64,000 nucleotides of DNA from Chryseobacterium sp. YIM B08800 (GCF_026163565.1 NZ_JAPDKN010000027.1:33049-97048); one strand, 5' to 3'. Counted from the first letter of the stretch, positions 17,425 through 26,625 are shown. Made by a program: numbers and translations. Notes: a model not told the origin generated them from the sequence alone.

Positions 17425-18392
17425 ACAGAATCCTCATCATCATGCATAATTATGCAGGACTTTCAGACCTCATCAAAAAAAATCTTGAGTATCTGCATTA
17501 TGACAATGTAGATTTTTTGCTGTATTCTGATGAGAAATTTAGGTATAAAAACTGGCGTGAGCAACTTAATAATGTTTACCGAAAAACAGTTTTAGGAGAT
17601 AAAAAGTACAAAGAAATTCTAAGGAAAGCTTTCATAGAAAATACATTGTTAGAAAAGGCGAAAAGATTGCCCGAATACGAAACGATTCTAGTGATGACTA
17701 CCGATTTTTTTTCGGAAGAATTTTTAAACATCATTAGAATAAAAACTAAAAAATTAATCGGGAATCATTGGGACGGTCTCAACAGAACGCCGAATGTTTA
17801 TTCTAAACTTAAATTCTTTGACAGGTTTTTCGTATTTGATAAAAATGATGTTGATGAAAAGAAAAACATTTTTTTTCTGAGCAATTTCTTTTTTAATTTT
17901 GAAGAAGATAAAGCCCAATCAACCATCAAAAATGATGTTTTCTATATTGGAACGTATGTGGAAGAGCGATTTAAAACATTAAAAGAAATTTCAGCAATTT
18001 TAAGCCTGAAACAAATTACACAAAAAATACTGCTTTTCAGTTGGAACAAAAGAGAAGCTGAAGGAGAAATTCATTTTACCAATCAGTTTTTGACTTATGA
18101 TGAAAATATGAGTTGGGTTAATAGCTCAAAAGCTCTTTTAGACTTAAAACTAAAAGAACATAACGGATTGTCTTTCCGGTTTTTTGAAGCGTTGAAATAC
18201 GAAAAGAAAATCATTACAGATAATCCGGATGTAAAAAATTACGATTTTTACAAACAAGAGAATATCTTTATTATCGGTGAAGATTCTGAAGAAAATCTGA
18301 ATAATTTTATTGAAAATCCTTATCAGGAAATTCCTGCAGAAATCAAAAATAAATACAGTTTTGAAAACTGGTTTAAAACACTTATTTCTTAA
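17421..18392 (+). CDS. glycosyltransferase-like protein, unassigned family (paralogue of 15511-16485)
   Basis: A 323-residue protein, the partner of 15511-16485 in an alternating pair. Conserved stretches include 'KLFFDRFFVFDKND', 'ALLDLKLKEHNGLSFRFFEAL', 'KKIITDNPDVKNYDFY' and 'KYSFENWFKTL'. The N-terminus is the least similar part, as expected if it contacts a different acceptor. No signal peptide. It overlaps the upstream GT2 by 4 bp and is followed 3 bp later by another GT2. Function is inferred only from context and the GT-B-like C-terminal pattern. Confidence 0.6.
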   Translation: MNRILIIMHNYAGLSDLIKKNLEYLHYDNVDFLLYSDEKFRYKNWREQLNNVYRKTVLGDKKYKEILRKAFIENTLLEKAKRLPEYETILVMTTDFFSEEFLNIIRIKTKKLIGNHWDGLNRTPNVYSKLKFFDRFFVFDKNDVDEKKNIFFLSNFFFNFEEDKAQSTIKNDVFYIGTYVEERFKTLKEISAILSLKQITQKILLFSWNKREAEGEIHFTNQFLTYDENMSWVNSSKALLDLKLKEHNGLSFRFFEALKYEKKIITDNPDVKNYDFYKQENIFIIGEDSEENLNNFIENPYQEIPAEIKNKYSFENWFKTLIS

Positions 18393-18395
18393 GAC

Positions 18396-19232
18396 ATGAG
18401 CGAAAAAATCTCCATCATCATTCCTTACTACAAAGGCGAAGATTATATTAATGAAACTCTTAAAAGTGTTTATCTTCAAACCTATCAGGATTTTGAAGTT
18501 ATTGTTGTGAATGATGGTTCTGAAAAAGCAGCTTTAGATTTAATTGAAACAAACGAAGCTTTCAAAAATCTAAAAATCATTCATCAGGAAAATCAGGGCC
18601 AATCTTCTGCCCGTAACAATGGAGTAAAATATGCTTCAGGAAAATATATTCTTTTTCTGGATTGTGATGACCTTATCGACAAAACATTTTTAGAAAAAAC
18701 ACATCAAATCCTTTCAAAAAATAAAGAAATAAGAATCTGTTATACAAAAGGAAAATTCTTCGAAAAAACCGACAAAGAATGGGTTTTGCAACCGTTCAAC
18801 ACCTTTGATTTCTTAATTGAAAACTGCATTCCGATTACCGCTCTTATTTACAAAGAAGATTTTGAAAAAGTGGGTGGTTTTGATACTCAATTAAACTACT
18901 ACGAAGATTGGGATTTCTGGATTTCTTTAGTTGAAATGGGCGTAAAAGTTCATAAAATTGATGAGTTTTTATTTTTCTACAGAATAAGAAATACAACAGA
19001 TTCGCTGACCAATACAAGCATCGATAACAGCTCGAGACTGTCTGATAATTTCTTTGAGATTTATAAAAAACATTATACTTTTTACAAACAAAATGGATTA
19101 GATTTTCATAACATTATGAGCTTAATCCGTGAGAATAAAAAGTATAAAGCTAAATATTACAATGAATGGTACCGAAAATTGATGTATCAGTTTTTTAAGC
19201 CTAAAAAGTACCAAAAGATTTATAAAAATTAA
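18396..19232 (+). CDS. family 2 glycosyltransferase
   Basis: A 278-residue GT-A enzyme: 'ISIIIPYYKGEDYINETLKSV', 'VIVVNDGSEK', 'SSARNNGVKYASGKYILFLDCDDLID' with the DxD-like DCDD, and a 'NYYEDWDFWISL' acceptor-side motif with the putative general-base ED. It is the fourth and last gene of the plus-strand run beginning at 15511. The 3' end overlaps the convergent 679-residue fusion by 4 bp. The sugar specificity is not readable. Confidence 0.87.
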   Translation: MSEKISIIIPYYKGEDYINETLKSVYLQTYQDFEVIVVNDGSEKAALDLIETNEAFKNLKIIHQENQGQSSARNNGVKYASGKYILFLDCDDLIDKTFLEKTHQILSKNKEIRICYTKGKFFEKTDKEWVLQPFNTFDFLIENCIPITALIYKEDFEKVGGFDTQLNYYEDWDFWISLVEMGVKVHKIDEFLFFYRIRNTTDSLTNTSIDNSSRLSDNFFEIYKKHYTFYKQNGLDFHNIMSLIRENKKYKAKYYNEWYRKLMYQFFKPKKYQKIYKN

Positions 19233-21268
19233 TTCCCAAAGCCTAAATACTGAAGCATCTTTTTAATATTCTGCTCCTGAGTTTCTATAGAGAATTTAGA
19301 AAGCGGCAAAAGACTGTTTTGATGTAAAGTCTGCCAAAGATTTTCATTATCATACAATTCAAGAATTTTATCTGCGAAATTTTGAGGATTTTCATCTGAA
19401 ATCAAAGCTGTTTTTGCGTCTTCCAGACTCATTCCTTCCGCTCCTATTCCGGTTGTGATTACAGGTAATTTAAATTCTAAAGCCTGTCCGATTTTTCCTT
19501 TAACTCCAGCACCGTAACGAAGCGGGGCTACAAAAACTCTGGAATTTTCAAACCAAAAATCTACAGTTTCCTGATACCCTAAAATCTGAAAACGATCAGA
19601 ATGGTATTTTTCTTTTAAATCGGCAGGAAAATCTGGTCCTAAAATCGATATTTTAATATGATTATTTTTCGCCCAAACTAATGGCAAAATTTGGTCATGT
19701 AAAAATTTCACTGCATCAATATTCGGCAAATGATTGTAACCGCCGATGAAAAGCAAACCTTCTCTTTCAGAAAAACTTAATGGAACATTATCTACAGGCT
19801 TGTGAATATTACTTACCGTGAAAATTTTATCTTTTTTGACTCCGTTTTCAGACACTGTGTTTTTTTCTTCATCACTGATAGAAATCACAGCATCTGAAAT
19901 ATTCATTCCTGCATATTCTTTTTCTTTAAAGAAACTTATTTCTTTTTCTCTTTCATTAGTCACCACGTCGATATAATTATTCTCACGCTCCATTCTCAGA
20001 TAATGAAGATCAACCATATCATAAATGATTTTTTGACCGTTTATTTTCCCATTGATTAAATTATACCAATGATTAAAACCTAAAGGTCTGAAAATCCAAA
20101 CTACATCAACGTATGACAAAGCATTCACAATCTGATCTTCTACTCTGATGATTTTATTTTGGGCATTTACATAATCTCTGCAAATTTCGACACCTGCATT
20201 TTGAAAATAAGGAATATAATCTGAATCTTTAGTTTCATCAAAATGTTTAACTGCCAAAACAATATGATGTCCGTTTTTCTGAAGAATCTTTATAATTTCC
20301 ATAAACCTTCTTGAGCCGGAATCCTGATCAGGTTTTGGCATATTTTCCTCTAAAAAAAGAAAATTTGGAGTTTTGTAATGAGAACTATAATTGGTTTTCT
20401 CGCTTTTTACATTTTTTTTATCTGTAAAATAAGAATTCCAATGGTTTGCAAAATCTACTTTATCATTGCTATTTACTGTTTTAAAAGAATTATTAAAACA
20501 GCTAACTTCTGAAAGAGGTTGATAATAAGTATCTAAATTTCCTTCTTTTTTTAGCTTTAAACGCAAATCAGCTTCTGCAAAATATAGTGAAGAATAGGTT
20601 TCATTCAGTAAATTTAAGTCTCCGTTTTTATTAATTTTAGAGAACAACAAGCTTCCAGCGCAAAAATCTACTTTTCTTACAAAATTAAATTGGGGAGTAT
20701 CAATTGCTTCAGATTTACCTAATTCAACGATTTCAGAATTTTCAAAAACTAAATTTCCGGCGCTGACAATATTATTCTCAGCAGAAATCATTTTAGAACC
20801 TACCGCTCCCACATTTTCTTTGGTATTAAAAACCTCAAGCAAAGTTGACAAATAATTTTCCTGAACCAAAGCATGAGATTCTAAAAGATAGATAAATTTT
20901 CCTCTTGCCTTTTCAATTGTATGATTTATAACTTGAGATAAACCATCGCTTTCTTCCTTGTTGATGAGGGTTATTCCTTTTACATTTTCTAAATATTGTT
21001 GAACTTCAGAGCTTTTATCATGAATAACAAAAATTTCTTTGGAAATATTTTGGTCATACTTTTCAATATGATGAAGACAATTAAGAACCATTTTCAAATC
21101 ATTACTTCCGTGAATAATAATTGAAACTTCAGGATTGATTTCTGTAGAAAAATTAAAGGGATGACTCTTAAAAAAATCAAGATTTTGAAGATTGGCAGTC
21201 ACCTTTCTTTGATTTTTGATAAATTGATAATCCTTGATTTTATTTTTAAAAAACCTTTTAATTCCCAT
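19229..21268 (-). CDS. two-domain glycosyltransferase: N-terminal GT2-like, C-terminal GT4-like
   Basis: A 679-residue protein that joins two catalytic folds. Residues about 45-230 are a GT2-like domain ('VSIIIHGSNDLKMVLNCL', 'EIFVIHDKSS', 'GKFIYLLESHALV'), but the usual DxD is replaced by LLESHA, so this half may be inactive or altered. Residues about 300-679 are GT4-like ('LFLEENMPKPDQDSGSRRF', 'LLFIGGYNHLPNIDAV', 'VFVAPLRYGAGVKGKIGQAL', 'LPVITTGIGAEGM'). It could add two sugars in sequence, or the first half may serve only in binding. No membrane segments. Confidence 0.82.
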   Translation of the reverse strand: MGIKRFFKNKIKDYQFIKNQRKVTANLQNLDFFKSHPFNFSTEINPEVSIIIHGSNDLKMVLNCLHHIEKYDQNISKEIFVIHDKSSEVQQYLENVKGITLINKEESDGLSQVINHTIEKARGKFIYLLESHALVQENYLSTLLEVFNTKENVGAVGSKMISAENNIVSAGNLVFENSEIVELGKSEAIDTPQFNFVRKVDFCAGSLLFSKINKNGDLNLLNETYSSLYFAEADLRLKLKKEGNLDTYYQPLSEVSCFNNSFKTVNSNDKVDFANHWNSYFTDKKNVKSEKTNYSSHYKTPNFLFLEENMPKPDQDSGSRRFMEIIKILQKNGHHIVLAVKHFDETKDSDYIPYFQNAGVEICRDYVNAQNKIIRVEDQIVNALSYVDVVWIFRPLGFNHWYNLINGKINGQKIIYDMVDLHYLRMERENNYIDVVTNEREKEISFFKEKEYAGMNISDAVISISDEEKNTVSENGVKKDKIFTVSNIHKPVDNVPLSFSEREGLLFIGGYNHLPNIDAVKFLHDQILPLVWAKNNHIKISILGPDFPADLKEKYHSDRFQILGYQETVDFWFENSRVFVAPLRYGAGVKGKIGQALEFKLPVITTGIGAEGMSLEDAKTALISDENPQNFADKILELYDNENLWQTLHQNSLLPLSKFSIETQEQNIKKMLQYLGFGN

Positions 21269-21365
21269 TTTAAATTTATTATTTTGTCTAAGTTTTTTGC
21301 GAAAACGAATTTAAGCATTTATTTCCTCAACTTTCAAAAGACTCTCATCTTAAACAAAATCATTA

Positions 21366-22517
21366 ATGAATTTTTCTAATAAAAACTTATTATTTTTCTT
21401 TCCGGAAAGCCCTTTCTCCAAAAGAGCAGGAAATGTTTTGCGTACTTATACCAACCTTAAGCAACTGAAATCATTAGGTTTAAATATTGATCTTGTTGGT
21501 GTAGAAGATTATTACAATAGCTTCGGAGATACTGCTGAAGGAATTGATTCTGAAATCATTAATGAAGTTTTTGTTCTGAAAACCAAACCACCAAAGAAAA
21601 AGCTAACCTTTCAATATTGGAAATATAAAATTCAGAAAAAATTTAATAAAGAAAATTCCAATCAATATCTTACTCAATATTTAAAAGATAATTTCACAAC
21701 TATTCTTGACAAGAAGAAGTATGATTATATCTTTATTAATTATGAATTCTGGACAGACCTCATCCGCAATCAGGATTTGAAAGGAGCAAAAACCATCGTT
21801 GACACCCACGACTGGATTACTTTGAATGAATTTTATAACAACAAAGACCTTGATTTGGGGAAAAGATTTGGGGAAGAAATTAATAATCTTTCGTTTTATG
21901 ATAAAGTGGTTACCATTTCGCAGGATGAATATTTTATTTTCAAAAGTTTTTTAGGTGATAAAGTGATTAATATTCCGCCAAGTTTTCCGGAAAATTTCGA
22001 AGATACAAATACCGAAAAAAAATACGATCTTATATTTGTAGGCAGTGACAATCCTTTTAATGTATTATCGATCAACTGGTTTGTTGAAAAAGTTTTGCCT
22101 ATTCTTCCTAAAGAAATAAAAATTTGTATTATCGGAAGGATTTGTAAACACGTTCCGGATCATGAAAGCATTGAAAAAGTTTTTTTTGCAGATGATTTAG
22201 AGACATATTATCATGCAAGCAAAATTGCAATTTGCCCAATGCTGAAAGGAACTGGTATAAAAATTAAAGTTGTAGAAGCCATGTCTTTTGGCTTACCAAT
22301 TGTAGGAACAGAAAAAGCAATTGATGGTTTTTCAGACAAAAAAAATAACGGTTGTAGGGTAAGTGATGATGAAAAAGTATTTGCGGATATTATCAAAAAT
22401 CTTTTAACCAATTCATCAGACTACGAAAAACAAAAACAGGAAGCCATCCATTTTTTCAAGAATAATTTTTCTGAAAAAAAATCGGTTGAGCTTTGGAAAA
22501 AAACTTTAAACATCTAA
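21366..22517 (+). CDS. family 4 glycosyltransferase
   Basis: A 383-residue GT-B enzyme with 'FFPESPFSKRAGNVLRTYTNLKQL' at the N-terminus, 'TIVDTHDWITLNEF' in the middle, and 'DLIFVGSDNPFNVLSINWF', 'AICPMLKGTGIKIKVVEAMSFGLPIVGT' at the C-terminus. The same 'GTGIKIKVVEAMSFGLPIV' layout appears in the GT4 half of the neighbouring fusion, so these two are related. It is divergent from the fusion gene, with a 97-bp gap, and convergent with the gene at 22540. Confidence 0.85.
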   Translation: MNFSNKNLLFFFPESPFSKRAGNVLRTYTNLKQLKSLGLNIDLVGVEDYYNSFGDTAEGIDSEIINEVFVLKTKPPKKKLTFQYWKYKIQKKFNKENSNQYLTQYLKDNFTTILDKKKYDYIFINYEFWTDLIRNQDLKGAKTIVDTHDWITLNEFYNNKDLDLGKRFGEEINNLSFYDKVVTISQDEYFIFKSFLGDKVINIPPSFPENFEDTNTEKKYDLIFVGSDNPFNVLSINWFVEKVLPILPKEIKICIIGRICKHVPDHESIEKVFFADDLETYYHASKIAICPMLKGTGIKIKVVEAMSFGLPIVGTEKAIDGFSDKKNNGCRVSDDEKVFADIIKNLLTNSSDYEKQKQEAIHFFKNNFSEKKSVELWKKTLNI

Positions 22518-22539
22518 AAACGATCACATTAAAGGAAAT

Positions 22540-23754
22540 TTAATCCTGAATAATGTTTTCATAAATTTTAATAAGATTTTCTGCACTTTTTTCCCACGAA
22601 AAAAGTCTTGACCGCTCCAAACCTTTTCTAGAATATTCTTGTCTTAAAGATTCATTTTGATATAAACTAAGCATAACTTCCTGCAATGCATTATTATCTT
22701 GAGGATCAAGGGTAATTCCCGCATCTCCCACCACTTCTGGTAATGAAGAAGTATTTGACGTAACCGTAGGAACACCGCATTGCATAGCTTCTAAAGGAGG
22801 TAAACCAAAGCCTTCGTATAAAGACATATAATAAAAAGAATGAGCGTGGCTATATAAACTAGCCAAGTCTTCATCAGGAACTCTTCCCGTGATGATAATT
22901 TTATGTTTTAATTCTTCAGCATTATTGTATTGCTCGAAAATCTTGTCGTAATCCCAACCTTTTGCTCCTACAAGAACTAAACTTAAATCATCAATTTTAT
23001 TTTCTTTAATCAACTGAAGAAAATTTCGAATTACAAAATCTACATTTTTGCGGGGTTCTAATGTACCCACACTCAGAAAATATTTCTCTGGTAAATTATA
23101 TTTCTCTCTAATGATGTTGAATTTTTCTACATCCTTACAAACGTAGAAAAGTGATTTTGAAGCCGCTAATAAATTAACAAAAATTTGATCCGGATTCAGA
23201 TGAGGAGCAAATTTCAGCAAGTCTTTCTTAGTATTTTCAGAAACACAAACCACATGATCGTCTTTTCCAATACTTTCAATAATTTCCTTTATAAAACCAG
23301 AAGTAAAATGAAGGTCAGGCAACAAAATAGGAATCAAATCATGAATTGTTACAACATTTTTTAAATTGGGAAACTTTCTGATTTCTTTATTAATAGGATA
23401 ATAAAAAGAATGAAAAATCTGAGCTTCTTTAAGGGTTTCAAAATAGGTGTTGGCAAAGTTGGAAACTCCAAGCTTTTTGTACAGTTTTCTAAATAATTTT
23501 TCTTTTCTAAGAGGTAAAAATTTTCTTTTATCTCTATGATTCGCAGCTTTTATTTTTATGGAGTTCTCATTAAAAAAATTGTCTAATTCTCTCGTACTCG
23601 TTTCATAATTAAACAGGCTCAGATGAGCATAGAAGGTCTCTACTGAATTATTTTCGCCAAGGGCTTTGAATAGCTCATAAGTAACACGGAAAATTCCGGT
23701 ACGGTTATCTTTATAGAAATCTGCAATAACATCAGCGTCTAAGATCACTTTCAT
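22540..23754 (-). CDS. family 4 glycosyltransferase (mannosyltransferase-like)
   Basis: A 404-residue protein: 'TGIFRVTYELFKAL' near the N-terminus, 'VVTIHDLIPILLP', then 'YFLSVGTLEPRKNVDFVI', 'LVLVGAKGWDYDKIFEQY', 'YMSLYEGFGLPPLEAMQCGVPTVTSNTSSLPEVVGDAG'. This is the typical GT4 mannosyl/rhamnosyl-transferase-like layout. A TTG three codons upstream is open, but ATG 23754 gives the expected start. It is 24 bp downstream of the DUF6492-like gene and probably cotranscribed with it and the cupin gene. Confidence 0.87.
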   Translation of the reverse strand: MKVILDADVIADFYKDNRTGIFRVTYELFKALGENNSVETFYAHLSLFNYETSTRELDNFFNENSIKIKAANHRDKRKFLPLRKEKLFRKLYKKLGVSNFANTYFETLKEAQIFHSFYYPINKEIRKFPNLKNVVTIHDLIPILLPDLHFTSGFIKEIIESIGKDDHVVCVSENTKKDLLKFAPHLNPDQIFVNLLAASKSLFYVCKDVEKFNIIREKYNLPEKYFLSVGTLEPRKNVDFVIRNFLQLIKENKIDDLSLVLVGAKGWDYDKIFEQYNNAEELKHKIIITGRVPDEDLASLYSHAHSFYYMSLYEGFGLPPLEAMQCGVPTVTSNTSSLPEVVGDAGITLDPQDNNALQEVMLSLYQNESLRQEYSRKGLERSRLFSWEKSAENLIKIYENIIQD

Positions 23755-23778
23755 CGGTGTCAAAATTTGATTTTTTAA

Positions 23779-24600
23779 TTATAAACTAATTTTTTTCTGA
23801 TACCATTTCAAGTCACGATTCCAGTTCGATTGAAGAACAATACCTAAATAATTCTCTTTAATTGAATCTCTTGTATGGCCTTCTTTTATAAGATCCTGAA
23901 ACTGCTTCTTATAATGGAAAACTTTAAACAAAGGTTCTTTGGGAAATAAAGGAATAATTCGGCTCTTCAAAAGCCACTCACCATACCATGTAAATTCACT
24001 GGGAAACTCGTGAATAAGATCCGGATAATTGATATTGTTTGCGTCTAAGTAATTTTCTTGAAAATCTTTCCAAACTTTGTTTGACCAGATCGTTGGTGAA
24101 GGACCATAATCGTAGCAGATCCCCTTGCGTCCGAATTTAGCCATTACTTTTCTACTTATATCTTCAAAATATTGTTTAGGATCATCTTTAAAATGCTTAC
24201 GATTATTACTCAACCAAGAAAACATCTCTTTCTGTTGATGAATGATCGTATAAGGAACATCATCCTGAATAAAATCAGACATATAAAAATCTTTGATAAA
24301 ATAAGAATCTGAATCTAAACACACATAGTTTTCCGTGATATTTAATCTATGCAACTGAGATTTTACAATTTGTTGATACTGCCAAGGATCTTTATTTTCC
24401 ATGGCAATAATATCACTGTCTTTTATAATATCAAAAAGATCGGTTTGTAGATTTTGTTTAAAAAAACTAATATCTTCGTCATTTACAGAGATCAGAAGTT
24501 TTATTTCATCTTTATTATATTGACTAATTGACTCAATCAGCTTACTGCAAGACTCAAAATCAGCTCTGTAAGTTTTTACGAATAATATTAATTTTTCCAT
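23779..24600 (-). CDS. DUF6492-type protein, putative glycosyltransferase
   Basis: A 273-residue protein beginning 'EKLILFVKTYRADFESCSKLI' with a later 'YVCLDSDSYFIKDF' and 'GICYDYGPSPTIWSNKVW'. The FVKTY start plus a LDSD acidic motif is the pattern I associate with DUF6492, a GT-A-like family found in surface polysaccharide clusters. It lacks a signal peptide. The upstream cupin ends 4 bp before its start. The activity is unproven; the LDSD motif would bind the nucleotide sugar if it is a transferase. Confidence 0.68.
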   Translation of the reverse strand: MEKLILFVKTYRADFESCSKLIESISQYNKDEIKLLISVNDEDISFFKQNLQTDLFDIIKDSDIIAMENKDPWQYQQIVKSQLHRLNITENYVCLDSDSYFIKDFYMSDFIQDDVPYTIIHQQKEMFSWLSNNRKHFKDDPKQYFEDISRKVMAKFGRKGICYDYGPSPTIWSNKVWKDFQENYLDANNINYPDLIHEFPSEFTWYGEWLLKSRIIPLFPKEPLFKVFHYKKQFQDLIKEGHTRDSIKENYLGIVLQSNWNRDLKWYQKKISL

Positions 24601-24604
24601 TTAA

Positions 24605-24949
24605 TTATTGTCTGTCATATTCATCATCCAGTCTCACAATATCATCCTCACCAAAGTAAGTTCCTGTTTGTACTTCAATGAAGACAACCGGTTTTTCTGA
24701 AAGATTCATGATTCTGTGTTTGGCTCCTAAAGGGATGAAAATACTTTCTCCATAAGATAATTTTATTTCTTTATCATCCAAAATAATAGTGGCATCACCT
24801 TCAATGATTGTCCATTGTTCCTGTCTTTTGTGGTGATATTGGTATGATAGTTTTTGCCCTGGATTTACCTCAATTCTTTTCAGTTTATAATTGGGTTCGT
24901 CTGCTAAAACATAATATTTTCCCCAAGGTCTTTCGCCAATTTCTAACAT
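24605..24949 (-). CDS. cupin protein, mannose-6-phosphate isomerase type II-like domain
   Basis: A 114-residue single cupin equal to the C-terminal isomerase domain of bifunctional ManC/AlgA enzymes: 'ERPWGKYYVL', 'VNPGQKLSYQYHHKRQEQWTIIEGDA' with the His/Glu metal site, 'GESIFIPLGAKHRIMN' and 'VQTGTYFGEDDIVRLDD'. It lacks the guanylyltransferase half, so it would at most interconvert mannose-6-P and fructose-6-P. It heads a minus-strand run with two transferase-like genes, which suggests mannose-derived sugars in the glycan. A TTG five codons upstream is open; ATG 24949 matches the domain start. Confidence 0.82.
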   Translation of the reverse strand: MLEIGERPWGKYYVLADEPNYKLKRIEVNPGQKLSYQYHHKRQEQWTIIEGDATIILDDKEIKLSYGESIFIPLGAKHRIMNLSEKPVVFIEVQTGTYFGEDDIVRLDDEYDRQ

Positions 24950-25044
24950 ATTTTTTGAATTCAAAATTTATACAAATGTAAATATTAAGATTAAAAATCC
25001 CAACATAGAAAACATTAAACATCTTTAAAACATTTAATTTTAAG

Positions 25045-25052
25045 TAAATTTG
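25045..25052 (+). promoter_or_regulatory. gltX -7 promoter element
   Basis: TAAATTTG, 17 bp before the ATG at 25070. It lies in the AT-rich 120-bp gap shared with the divergent cupin gene. Confidence 0.55.
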
Positions 25053-25069
25053 CAAAAATTTTATTTAAA

Positions 25070-26578
25070 ATGGAGAAAGTAAGAGTCCGTTTTGCACCAA
25101 GTCCTACAGGACCTTTGCATTTGGGAGGCGTAAGAACCGCATTGTATGATTATCTTTTTGCTAAAAATCAGGGCGGAGAATTTGTTTTGAGAATAGAAGA
25201 CACCGATACTGCAAGATATGTAGAAGGAGCCGAAGAATACATTGAGGAAGCCTTAGAATGGTGCGGAATCATCCCCGATGAAAGCCCTAAAAAAGGCGGA
25301 AAATTTGCTCCATACAGACAATCTGAAAGAAGAGATATTTACGATAAATACACAGAGCAGATCCTTAAGACAGATTATGCTTACATCGCTTTCGACACGG
25401 CGGAAGAATTAGACGCAATCCGTGCTGAATACGAAGCGAAAGGTGATGTTTTTTCTTATGATAATAAAACCCGAAACCGTTTAAGAAACAGTCTTGCCCT
25501 TTCTGAAGAAGAAGTTCAAAAATTGTTGGAGGCAAAAACACCTTACGTTGTAAGATTTAAAATGCCTGTTGACAGAACCTTAGGTTTGGTAGACATTATC
25601 AGAGGGAATTCTGCGGTAAATACAGATACTTTAGACGATAAAGTTTTGGTAAAAAACGACGGAATGCCTACTTATCATTTCGCCAATATCATCGATGATC
25701 ACGAGATGGAAATTTCTCACGTTATCCGTGGTGAAGAATGGTTACCTTCTTTAGGTTTACACACTTTATTATATGAAGCAATGGGTTGGGAAGCGCCTCA
25801 GTTTGCCCACCTTTCTTTAATTCTAAAACCAGAAGGAAAAGGAAAATTAAGCAAAAGAGATGGTGATAAATTTGGTTTCCCGGTATTTCCTTTAAACTTC
25901 ACAGACCCTGCAACAGGACACGTGTCTAAAGGATATAAAGAAAGTGGATATTTGCCTGAAGCATTCATCAATATGGTAGCACTTTTAGGTTGGTCTCCTG
26001 CAGATGATAAAGAAATTTTGACTTTGGATGAAATGGTGAAGGAATTTGATTTGCATAAAGTTCATAAAGCCGGAGCAAGATTCAGTAAAGAAAAATCTGA
26101 GTGGTTCAATCATCAGTATATTCAAAAAACTTCTGATGAAGAATTATTAACTATTCTTAAAAATTCAGATTTAAACTTAAATATGGATGATGAAAAATTA
26201 TTAAAGATCATTCATCTGATGAAAGAAAGAGCGACCTTCCCGAAAGATATTTATGAAAATGGAAAATTTTTCTTTGAAGCGCCAACTTCTTATGATGAAA
26301 AAGCTTCAAAAAAAGCTTGGAATGACGAAACTTCAAATCTGTTGACTGAATTTGCTGTCACGCTGAGCGGAGTCGAAGCGTTTAATGCTGAAAACATCAA
26401 ACAGAACTTACACGACTTTGCTGAAAACAAAGGTTTGGGAATGGGGAAAGTAATGATGCCTCTTCGTTTAGCTTTGGTAGGAGAATTGAAAGGTCCAGAC
26501 GTTCCGGATATTTTGGAACTCATTGGAAAAGAAGGAAGTATCGCCAGAATAAGCAATGCTGTAAATAATTTTAAATAG
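25070..26578 (+). CDS. gltX: glutamate--tRNA ligase
   Basis: A 502-residue class I synthetase: the HIGH-type motif 'PSPTGPLHLGG' at 10-20, 'FVLRIEDTDTARY', 'VIRGEEWLPS', and the KMSKS-type motif KLSKR at 259-263. It charges tRNA(Glu). The C-terminal anticodon-binding region contains the segment AVTLSGVEA, encoded by a GC-rich 23-bp sequence (26356-26378) that looks like a dispersed repeat captured in frame. It is monocistronic with its own -7 element. accA follows after 47 bp with its own promoter. Confidence 0.97.
   Translation: MEKVRVRFAPSPTGPLHLGGVRTALYDYLFAKNQGGEFVLRIEDTDTARYVEGAEEYIEEALEWCGIIPDESPKKGGKFAPYRQSERRDIYDKYTEQILKTDYAYIAFDTAEELDAIRAEYEAKGDVFSYDNKTRNRLRNSLALSEEEVQKLLEAKTPYVVRFKMPVDRTLGLVDIIRGNSAVNTDTLDDKVLVKNDGMPTYHFANIIDDHEMEISHVIRGEEWLPSLGLHTLLYEAMGWEAPQFAHLSLILKPEGKGKLSKRDGDKFGFPVFPLNFTDPATGHVSKGYKESGYLPEAFINMVALLGWSPADDKEILTLDEMVKEFDLHKVHKAGARFSKEKSEWFNHQYIQKTSDEELLTILKNSDLNLNMDDEKLLKIIHLMKERATFPKDIYENGKFFFEAPTSYDEKASKKAWNDETSNLLTEFAVTLSGVEAFNAENIKQNLHDFAENKGLGMGKVMMPLRLALVGELKGPDVPDILELIGKEGSIARISNAVNNFK
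26356..26378 (+). repeat. GC-rich dispersed-repeat-like segment inside gltX
   Basis: TGTCACGCTGAGCGGAGTCG followed by AAG. Its base composition stands out sharply from the surrounding AT-rich codons. The motif (reverse complement CTTCGACTCCGCTCAGCGTG...) is one I recognise as a short repeat scattered through many bacterial genomes, usually between genes. Here it is in frame and encodes AVTLSGVEA in the late part of GltX. Confidence 0.6.
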
Positions 26579-26595
26579 GTTTTCATAATTTTTCA

Positions 26596-26603
26596 TACAT
26601 TTG
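26596..26603 (+). promoter_or_regulatory. accA -7 promoter element
   Basis: TACATTTG, 22 bp before the ATG at 26626. Confidence 0.55.
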
Positions 26604-26625
26604 AAAGATTTAATTTACTTCAAGA

